A stretch of DNA of 64,000 nucleotides from Ariolimax columbianus (lineage: Eukaryota; Mollusca; Gastropoda; Stylommatophora; Arionidae), in contig JAVGWX010000007.1 of NCBI GenBank assembly GCA_036924085.1, positions 31,597,953 through 31,661,952 on the forward strand, given 5' to 3'. Of this stretch, positions 56,912 to 64,000 are shown one piece after another. The position numbers and the translations under genes are program-made. Position 1 is the stretch's first letter; each line of letters opens with the position of its first letter. The notes under the pieces were generated by a model, which was given only the letters and a program-made list of their open reading frames with translations, searched no databases and was not told the DNA's origin.

Positions 56912-57290
56912 CAGGAACAAGAGCAGTGCATGAGCTGCAGCGGTCAGCGACCCATATCTGACTTCTAGTGTCAGGGCCAGCTGACCGGAGCTACCAAGAC
57001 CCTGCTACACCTCCACGCGGTGATCCTGGATAACAGGCCGCAACAGGGCAGACTGGCTAAGTAGATGAATTCGAAGAGAGAAGGTAACTCGGTCCTCAAA
57101 AATTACTGCTGAAGTCGGATGGGCCAGACTGAAAGGTGCAAATATCGCAGTCAAGCTGTAACTATTTCACATAGCATTCCATTCTCCAGTCAACATCCTG
57201 CTTCTTGCAAAGCCCTGTTCATGGCTTGGTACATTGATATTGAGAACAAAGAAGAAGCAGAAGAATAAGAAAAAGACGAAGAAGATGCGT
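56912..57290 (+). mobile_element. SINE1 copy, nearly full length
   Basis: 'cagtgcatgagctgcagcgg' through 'cctccacgcggtgatcctgg', 'gaagtcggatgggccagact' and 'cttggtacattgatattgag' to a tail 'gaagaagcagaag...gacgaagaag'. Confidence 0.88.
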
Positions 57291-57344
57291 GTGTTGTATC
57301 AATCTGATTCCATATGTAATTAACATAGCATACATAACTAAGCA

Positions 57345-57632
57345 AAGTAGAGCATAGCATACCATTGCATGGCATGGCATGGCACGGCACAGCGCGGCAC
57401 GGCACGGCATAGCATGATATGGTTTGGTGTTGTATGGCATGGCATGGCATGGCATGGCATGGCATGGCATAGCATAGCATAGCATAGCATAGTATAGTAT
57501 AGTATAGTATAGTATAGTATAGTATAGTATAGTATAGTATAGTATAGTATAGTATAGTATATCATAGCATTGTATAGTACAGCATTGTATAGTATAGTAT
57601 TGTATAGCATTGTATTGTATTGTATTGTAATG
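57345..57632. repeat. Pentanucleotide repeat (GGCAT)n / (AGTAT)n
   Basis: cgcggcacggcac, then ggcatggcat, then agcatagcat, then about 20 agtat units, then a tgtat end. Frames such as AMPCHAMPCH are artefacts. Confidence 0.97.
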
Positions 57633-57639
57633 TATGACG

Positions 57640-57900
57640 GTATGTTACCCATAACAGTGTCTGCTAGAGAACACCCTTAGCTTTACCCTACAGCGATAGG
57701 GGAGCAATCTTGGTTATGTAAAGCATACAGACCGGGATGAAACTGAACATGTATTGTCGATAATAGCAATCAAAAGAGTGCAGTTTGGCACAGACATAGC
57801 TTTCGTAATATCTCGCATATAATACGCGCACAACTGTTTGGTCATTTGGGCTGGCTAAATATCTGCTGCGTATTATACGCGAGTGCTAATAATATGCCTT
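57640..57900. other. Unassigned intronic sequence
   Basis: No feature recognised. 'ctgcgtattatacgcgagt' near 57864 contains a short imperfect palindrome. Confidence 0.35.
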
Positions 57901-57904
57901 TTTT

Positions 57905-58075
57905 ATACCTACATTGAAACGTTTCTCGCAATTTGACAGCGTAAATGGCGCGACATAGATTGCCCAATGTGTTTTCTAGTTAGAGTGATGACGAAGTAGT
58001 CCAAAGCACCTACCATTTACAGGTTGTATAAATAATTATGTGTGTTATTAGCAAGACTTATGACAATAACGTTGA
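57905..58075. repeat. Diverged direct repeat, left copy
   Basis: 'acctacattgaaacgtttct' to 'gtgtgttattagcaagactt' matches 58425-58580. Confidence 0.75.
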
Positions 58076-58088
58076 CATAAATAAACTA

Positions 58089-58412
58089 CATAGAAGAGAT
58101 CAAAGTCCCATCTTTCAGTTCCGAACAAGGTATACCAGAGTCAACAGCCACTTGAACCGCATCAATCCCTAGTACCTGCCCCGGTGCAGACATTGCTCTC
58201 ATCTTGATGAAACAGTTCGACATCTACTCATTGAGTGTAAGGCGCTTCCGTACATGAGGAAAAGATTCTCACAAGCACTGCCGACAATTACCAACACACT
58301 GTACGGAGCAGTGAAACAACTAAAAAAGACCTGTATAAATATTAAAATGGTATTGGGCTACCAAAAGCTGGCTTGCTCAGCAGCTATGGGATAACAACAA
58401 CAACAACAACAA
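58089..58412 (+). mobile_element. LINE 3' end with (CAA)n tail
   Basis: The plus frame from 58104 reads SPIFQFRTRYTRVNSHLNRI, one stop, then YLPRCRHCSHLDETVRHLLI followed by ECKALPYMRKRFSQ and more, to a stop at 58392-58394. CxxC...HLLxEC is the C-terminal Cys/His motif of many LINE ORF2 proteins. The stop is followed immediately by (caa)7. A single internal stop makes this a fairly recent dead copy. Confidence 0.8.
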
Positions 58413-58424
58413 CACGACAACATA

Positions 58425-58580
58425 CCTACATTGAACAGTTTCACGTTATTTGCCAGCAAAATTATTTATCAAATGTGTATTCTAGTTTCAGTGATGACGA
58501 AATAGTCTAAAGCACCTACAAGTTAGAAGCTGTATTCCTCTTTGTGTGTGTTATTAGCAAAACTTTCAGTTTTAAAAACA
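58425..58580. repeat. Diverged direct repeat, right copy
   Basis: 'acctacattgaacagtttca' to 'gtgtgttattagcaaaactt', same order of blocks as 57905-58075 ('tgatgacgaa(g/a)tagtc(c/t)aaag', 'cacctac'). Confidence 0.75.
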
Positions 58581-59140
58581 AATTTTCATAACATAAAATC
58601 GTGAAAGTTCATTAATTGTTTATTTCTCCATCACAATTTTGAACTAAATCAAGCAAGGGTGCCATACACGAATTCGTGTTGTAGGCGATACTTTACGGTT
58701 TTTATTTTCAAAAAACCTACATTACGAACTAAATATCAAAACACTGCGCATACTACAAGCATAATTGAGACTAATTAAGAAATCTAAAAGACACGGATGA
58801 GAGCAATATATGACACTGTATTTATCTAACAAGATGGTTCTTCTTATATCATGATAAAGCGATATATGATCTTCCATTTCCTGCCCAATCCAGAAATAAC
58901 ATCCACTTCCTTCCTTCCTCGTTCTGACGACGCACTGTCCTGATAAGCTGGTTTCTACTTACATTTCCCTTTTCGTTCTCAAATTTGTGGTTTAAGTTAG
59001 TTCATTATTTTCATGGATGCTGTTTTTTTTTTACATTTGCAAAAATCTTTAAGCCATGACGTCGAATGGTGTATTTATCTTCATGAACATGTCAAACTGA
59101 GTCCAGTTATGCGTTATTATCTTCACTGTCGTCAATGTAC
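58580..59140. other. Unassigned intronic sequence
   Basis: No feature recognised. Confidence 0.4.
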
Positions 59141-59144
59141 AATT

Positions 59145-59390
59145 GATAATAAAATCGTCAATGTAAAATGGATATAAGAAACGATAGTTTAAGCTGTATC
59201 ATAAACTCGTCAATGGAAAATTACCATAAAATTGTCAAAAGGATTACAGAATCGTCAGTGTAAAAGGGACCATATAATCGTTAGCGTAAAATGGATCATG
59301 ATACAGGCAGAGAAGAGTATTCAGGGTCAGGTGAAACATACCGACATGATACATGGAGCAAAGAGTATTCAGGGTCAGGAGAAACATTGA
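59145..59390. repeat. Short degenerate tandem repeats
   Basis: 'aatcgtcaatgtaaaatgga'-like units repeat five to six times. 'agagtattcagggtcagg' follows at 59314 and 59362 (48-bp period). Confidence 0.75.
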
Positions 59391-59559
59391 ATAATACCCC
59401 CATATTACGTTCTCTTTCGTCCTCTTGCAAACGGACTGTGTCAAAGCATTTTGGCCAAAGAAGTTGGGATCAACACAGTAATCTACATATTTGTGAGTAT
59501 ACTGAAGAGCCTGGCATTGCACTAGAGCAAGTAGAACTCATGCCCACCTTCTTAGGTAC

Positions 59560-59605
59560 GTCTCGGGATGTGAGATGAACCACTGTAACCCGCTACCAAA
59601 GAAAT
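59560..59605 (+). mobile_element. SINE2 fragment
   Basis: 'gtctcgggatgtgagatgaa' plus 'ccactgtaacccgctac' matches the SINE2 'ctcgggatgtgaggaaagct' block. Confidence 0.5.
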
Positions 59606-59668
59606 ATTTACTAGAATTAACTCAACTTGGCGCGAGCAGCTTCAAATAACCACAAACATAAACCATTA

Positions 59669-59834
59669 TGGTCTGCCGAAGACGGATGTGTCGGACCGAA
59701 ATGTGCAAATATCGCAGCCAAGCTGTATACAAGCGACACAGCGCATTTCATTATCCGGACTGCGTCCTGCTACTTGAAAAACCTTGTTCAGGGCTTGGTA
59801 GCGGGAGACTAAGAACGAACGAAGAAGAAGACAA
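59669..59834 (+). mobile_element. SINE1b copy with target-site duplication
   Basis: 'tgccgaagacggatgtgtcg' to 'cgggagactaagaacgaacg' plus 'aagaagaag'. Flanked by ataaaccatta (59658-59668) and atgaaccatta (59835-59845), 10 of 11 matching. Confidence 0.88.
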
Positions 59835-59863
59835 ATGAACCATTAAGAAACTATTTAGCACCT

Positions 59864-60055
59864 TTACAATACACGTAGACCTGATAAGAGCTGAACTCTG
59901 ACGCAATTGTGAACTAATGGTAGCCATCTCAGCTTAGCATATCTGTTCACTAACGCTTTGGGAAGATGCAATCCTCTTTCGTGCACTCTGGCTATTACTT
60001 TCAGTCCATGCCTCTGTATAATTTTTTTAACATTCATTTTGTTTGATCTACCAAA
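59864..60055 (-). other. Unrecognised protein-like open frame
   Basis: The minus frame contains MNVKKIIQRHGLKVIARVHE, RGLHLPKALVNRYAKLRWLP and LVHNCVRVQLL. It is not low complexity, but I cannot assign a family and see no clear splice pair. It may be a transposon remnant or chance. Confidence 0.2.
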
Positions 60056-60059
60056 ATGT

Positions 60060-60480
60060 TTGTGTAGTCTTGCTCTTTTACGGTGCAGAAACTTGGAGAA
60101 CGGCACAGACATTATTAAGAAATATCCTGTCGTCCGTCAATAAATTTCTACGTAGGATACTAGATGTAGCTGATACGACATGATGAGGAATGAAGACCTA
60201 TGTGAGAAGAGCCAAAAACAGACAGTGCAGCAACAAATCAAACGTAGGAAATGGGGTTGGATAGGACACGCTGTACGTAAAGCACTACCAAACTGAACTA
60301 GACAAGTCCTGACAAGGAATCCACAGGGGAACAGGAAAATAAATAGACATAGAAACACTTGGAGAATAAACTAAAAATGATTGTAGTGTGGGCTTCAAAT
60401 GGGGGGATTGCAGAAAAGACAGCACAATATCAACGAACATACCTCGACAAAAACGACCATTTTTAATTGATTGTCTGGTG
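60060..60480 (+). mobile_element. LINE ORF2 C-terminal remnant
   Basis: Plus strand pieces in shifting frames: LLFYGAETWRTAQTLLRNIL, VNKFLRRILDVAD, QQIKRRKWGWIGHAVRKALP, TRQVLTRNPQGNRK. YGAETWRxxxxxxxxxxxFxxRxLRxIL, IKRRKWxWIGHxxRK and (T)xNPQGxRKxxR are classic landmarks of this LINE class. Multiple frameshifts mean it is dead. Confidence 0.8.
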
Positions 60481-61030
60481 ATGCAGGTCCGAACGGCAAG
60501 TAAGTTTAGAAGTATTTTTGTCATTGTTCTAACCCCCTTATTTTGTTGTCTGCCAATAAATGGCAGTTAACGTGATGTTCCTACTCAGTGCAAGCCGAGT
60601 TGATGTGTGTTTTTATTCTGTCTCACATTGCAACTCTACCAATCATTTGCAAGCATCTCATTTCACATGCTGTTATCATCCGTTCTTGTGTTAGTTGTTT
60701 ATGCCTTATTATAACGTAACACGCTTCTTTCAAACCCCTGATCGAATCATCAGAGACAGTAATAGTGTTTTAGGTACGGTTTACCGTTGTGTTTGTTAGT
60801 ATGTAGTTCTGCATTGTAATTTTTACGTGCATTTGTGTCTGCGCGGTTATTTCCCAGTCAACGTTTCATTCTATTTCTCTCATTTATATTTCTTTGTTAC
60901 AGTCTGTGTTATAAATGCTTCAATCAATACCAGTTTTTTTATTATGTTCACTGTAACATCGTTCGATTCTAAAACATGTTTTTAGCAACAGATTAAAACA
61001 ATATAACAGCCACCAAGGGCATTAGAAACA
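60480..61030. other. Unassigned intronic sequence
   Basis: No feature recognised. Confidence 0.4.
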
Positions 61031-61500
61031 TGCGATCAAACCAGCACAAACTGAAACTCTTTACCGACTCTTTAGCTTTAGCAACAACCTCGATTGGACG
61101 ACGGTGCGATGTCCTCAAATATTGGTCACGTCATTAGTTTTGCCGAGTATTCGGGACGCGAAAACGGGCCGTTATTGTGTCCGACAATTACCGAAGGTGT
61201 CAGTAGCTTCAAATTAAACGTCAGAGGCTATGACAGAAGATCAAAGAGGTCTCAGTAATTAACGCCTGTTTTTACGGCTTAGGGGGACTGATGTAATGCC
61301 ATGTAATAATTAGCGAACATATGAAGGCAGGTCCAATTGTCCCACGGTGACTTTACCTTAATATTGATTGACGGGGACATTTTTCACAGGTCAATATTTG
61401 ATTCGCAGCTCATTGTTGTATATGACTTTCCTGTTTATCGTCATCCTATGATCGACCAATGATTCAGGGAATTGAACATATGTACTGTCCTCTTCTAATT
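61030..61500. promoter_or_regulatory. Candidate cis-regulatory island with a near-consensus PBX-MEIS site
   Basis: A non-repetitive block. TGATTGACGG lies at 61365-61374, one base from the PBX-MEIS/PREP composite TGATTGACAG. 'gctatgacagaag' (TGACAG), 'cagtaattaacg', 'taataattagcg' (HOX-like TAATTA) and 'gtcaatatttgattcgcagc' are also present. No coding frame. The regulatory role is inferred from motif content and position in a Meis intron. Confidence 0.4.
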
Positions 61501-61735
61501 CATGCTGATCCCAACCAAGCATAGGGTGGGCGACAGAAGCTGGTTAACGCAATCATCACCCCTTGCGCCAATTTCCTCGTCCGCAAAGTAAAATACACCT
61601 TCCTTATTTGTTCCCACTACCGATGTTCGCCGTTAGGATTTCGATTTATAGGGTTGAAGAGAAAACCTCGCTTGTCCCTGCAATCGCTACACAGTTTACA
61701 AGCTAGGTTTTTATTGCATCGCCGATAGAAAAAGA
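61500..61735. other. Unassigned intronic sequence
   Basis: No feature recognised. Confidence 0.4.
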
Positions 61736-62860
61736 AAATCTATGCCATGCTGAAGAACGCATGCCATCTTGGACAAAAAATGATATCCAAAGAGTTCGGC
61801 CAGGCACTTATAGTCCGATACAGAGAAGTACGACTCTGGTGCTTTTGTGTGGCAGAATGGTTAGAGCTGCTCACATCGTAGTTACCAGTCTTGCTCCGTA
61901 GTAACAACACTCTAATGTAAATAATAGCTGTCCATCGTTGTCGATGAGGACCGCCGACATCATCCTTGTCACAGATTTCCCTGTTGGGTGTGGGTGCGCA
62001 TGTGGCTGAACAGGCCAATGCGAGCACGAAAACATCTGCTACATATCGGGCACACGAGGTTTGTAGAAGGGGATGGTGTTCCCGCTGCTCGGGATTTCCG
62101 CGTCTCGCGTCTGCTCTGGGCTTTCACAACACGGTCGTCTTCACTGGCAGCTACACCCGATTTGACTGCGCAAGACATTCCCAGGTGTCTATGTCTATCT
62201 GGCAACTTTTTAGTGTGTTCTTCAGAGCGTCTTTAAAACATTTCTTTGGGCGCCCTCTCTCGCGCCATCCCTCTCTCAGCTCGCCGTAGAGAAGCTTCTT
62301 TGGGAGCCGCTCGTCTGACATACGGACGAGGTGTCCGGCCCATCCTAGTCGCGCTTTTTCTAGCAGTGCATGGATGCTGGGCATGTTAGCCCTCGAGAGA
62401 ACCTCGATGTCAGTGACACGATCTTGCCATCGGATGTGGAATATTCGCCTCAGGCAACCAGTGTGGAAGTGGTTTAACCTCCTTGCATGTCCAGAGTATA
62501 CAGTCCAGCTTTCGCAAGCGTATAGTAGGGTTGGAATGATGGTTGCACGGTAGACTTTGAGTTTGGTCTTGACGCTGATGCCACGACGTGCCCAGACCAT
62601 CAAGCGCATTCTACCAAATCTGTGCTGGCCTTTGCTATTCTGTTTGCCACCTCATCGTCTAGGCTGACAGATCTCGACAGCGTGCTGCCCAGATATGTGA
62701 ATTTGTCTACGGCATTCAACGTCTGCCCGCTGACTGTAGTCTCTGGTTTTGTGTACGGCATGCCTGGTGCTGGTTGGTACATGACCTCTGTTTTTTTGGC
62801 ATTTATGGTCAGGCCAACATTGTTGCATGCGGCAATGTAAATAGACCTGTAAATTGATAC
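61735..62860 (-). mobile_element. LINE ORF2 C-terminal half with terminal C2H2 zinc finger
   Basis: The minus strand reads, in order: NNVGLTINAKKTEVMYQPAP, VDKFTYLGSTLSRSVSLDDE, VANRIAKAS (to about 62610), a frameshift, LMVWARRGISVKTKLKVYRA, TIIPTLLYACESWTVYSGHA, RRIFHIRWQDRVTDIEVLSR, LGWAGHLVRMSDERLPKKLL, KRCFKD-like block, then near 62000 CPICSRCFRARIGLFSHMRT followed by H. The last is a canonical CX2CX12HX3H finger, just before the stop. The region is the thumb and C-terminus of a non-LTR reverse transcriptase. About 1.1 kb is preserved with one obvious frameshift near 62605, the best-preserved LINE here. The endonuclease and RT catalytic core are missing. Confidence 0.9.
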
Positions 62861-62913
62861 TGGACCAACCTTTCATTAAAGAAAACTAGTTCCCCCTCCT
62901 CCACCTCCACCTA

Positions 62914-63450
62914 GGACGAAGAGGCTAATGTCTGGTCAGGCAAAACACACTGTTCAGAGAATGTTAGCCAGGCTCAGGAGAAATATACAGACCAAGACCC
63001 TCACCTGACGGGACGAAGAGGCTAATGTCTGGTCAGGCAAAACACACTGTTCAGAGAATGTTAGCCAGGCTCAGGAGATATATACAGACCAAGACCCTCA
63101 TCTGACGGGACGAAGAGGCTAATGTCTAGTCAGGCAAAAACACACTGTTCAGAGAATGTTAGCCAGGCTCAGGAGAAATATACTGACCAAGACCTTCACC
63201 TGACCTCCTCGTTGGTCGTCCTGGAAACGGGCTGTTGTCGAGTCTGGCTAACAAGGTGAGGTTCGAAGTGATCTCCGTAGTAGTGAGCGACACGCAGATG
63301 AAACCAAATATAGCACAACCACCTGGAGGACCCCGGTCCAGCTTCATCAGCACGCTCGAGATGTGAGGGAAGCTACTGCAACCTGTAACTTAACGCCCTT
63401 TTCAGAGCGCACATAAGAGTAACCTACTCATTGTTGGCATTCAACATTAA
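62914..63450 (+). mobile_element. SINE2 copy with triplicated 97-bp head
   Basis: 'ggacgaagaggctaatgtct' starts at 62914, 63011 and 63108, an exact 97-bp period, with only a few mismatches. The third unit continues into the complete SINE2 body ('tgatctccgtagtagtgagc', 'cttcatcagcacgctcgaga', 'cccttttcagagcgcacata') ending 'ttcaacattaacaacaac'. Confidence 0.93.
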
Positions 63451-64000
63451 CAACAACCCTCCCCCACCCGAAATCTGAGAGCCATGGTAGAAGTGTCTCC
63501 AACACTTCATCTCGAACGGAATTGTCTGCTACGAGCCTGTAATCATCTTTACATTTCTTTCCGAACGACATGCCACCTATGGGAGCAGCACAACTGGGTT
63601 AGAACGTCCCACTTTTAGGGCACCCGCTATGAGACCGATGTTTGCAGACATAACAAAGAAAAGATCAGAAGCGGATTCACAGTTGCGACTATAACGACAG
63701 AGATTACCACCGAAAGATGAGAACATCAAAAACGGTTGATAAAAACAAAGAAAACAAAGCAATAATATAGCAAAGAAATTCATAGAAGTGTACATAGCCT
63801 ATGCTTAACGACCACCTAGGGATAATAGTGTGATCTGAACTTCGAATTTCGATCGTTGAAGTCGAAAGATAATTTGATGTTTGCGCAACTGGAAACTGCC
63901 TAAACAGACTTGGAATAACATTTAATTCACAAAGACCATTCGCTATTTATCAACTTCATTTGCTTGAGTTGTGCTCAATAGATCATCCCCGCTTGCGTAG
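63450..64000. other. Unassigned intronic sequence at right window edge
   Basis: No gene, exon or repeat family is recognised. The minus frame 63577-63795 has no domain. Confidence 0.4.

Larger units (their letters stand above)
54743..64000 (-). other. Meis/hth: Part of the Meis intron upstream of the 146-bp exon
   Basis: By position this is intronic (at least 9.26 kb), because the exon at 54742 begins after an acceptor and no earlier MEIS exon is recognisable to the right. I searched by eye for the reverse complements of the MEIS N-terminal domain (ELCDNFCHRYISCLKG type) and of the linker ending SSEQG and did not see them. Confidence 0.7.

Overview
This window is animal genomic DNA with no bacterial-style gene organisation. 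Its single recognisable host gene is a MEIS/homothorax-type TALE homeobox gene on the minus strand. Two consecutive exons are visible. A 146-bp exon at 54597-54742 encodes the acidic linker plus the start of the homeodomain. A 77-bp exon at 22979-23055 encodes the TALE loop and most of helices 2-3. Both have canonical splice sites, their phases match (0/0), and together they read as a MEIS homeodomain up to the invariant Trp of helix 3. They are separated by a 31,541-bp intron. I could not find the exon completing the homeodomain (left of 22979) or the N-terminal MEIS-domain exons (right of 54742); they probably lie outside the window. The window is therefore essentially three large pieces of Meis intron.

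The retroelement families, the (CAA)n- and (GAA)n-tailed elements, the RNase H-bearing non-LTR element and the degenerate TTAGGG tract are compatible with a lophotrochozoan, most likely a mollusc and perhaps a gastropod. That assignment is inference.

Layout by coordinate. 1-22978 (intron downstream of the 77-bp exon): a >2.5-kb 21-bp minisatellite, an 18-bp minisatellite, TATC/TATG microsatellite, a long polypurine tract, LINE fragments, several SINEs, a GA-rich array with a 52-bp unit, and a GACA/GATA array that stops 8 bp from the exon donor. 23056-54596 (intron inside the homeobox): a young SINE with a (GAA)22 tail, many minisatellites (units 27, 45, 41, 51, 30, 18 and 32 bp), LINE remnants, a mariner-like HTH fragment, and non-repetitive islands that look like candidate cis-regulatory DNA. 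54743-64000 (upstream intron): a CR1/L2-like LINE fragment, SINEs, other LINE fragments, and a non-repetitive island at 61.0-61.5 kb containing a near-consensus PBX-MEIS motif.

Repeat families were defined by comparing copies inside the window; the names are mine. SINE1: about 360 bp, head 'gatcaagatgctg', tail (GAA)n, more than ten copies, with a short subfamily 'SINE1b'. SINE2: about 340 bp, tail (CAA)n. SINE3: about 250 bp, tRNA-derived with clear A and B boxes, A-rich tail. SINE4/5: tRNA-like heads, many with a 'cagctgtaaatgg' core. LINE remnants are all 3'-end (C-terminal ORF2) pieces, as expected from 5' truncation. Most long open frames in the window are artefacts of minisatellites whose unit length is a multiple of three.

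The most useful results are the Meis exons hidden in a repeat-dense intron, tandem arrays lying immediately downstream of both homeobox donors, two directly repeated LINE copies bracketing the 146-bp exon, and several non-repetitive islands that deserve a conservation test. I see no operon, CRISPR array, intact transposon, rRNA or bona fide tRNA gene.
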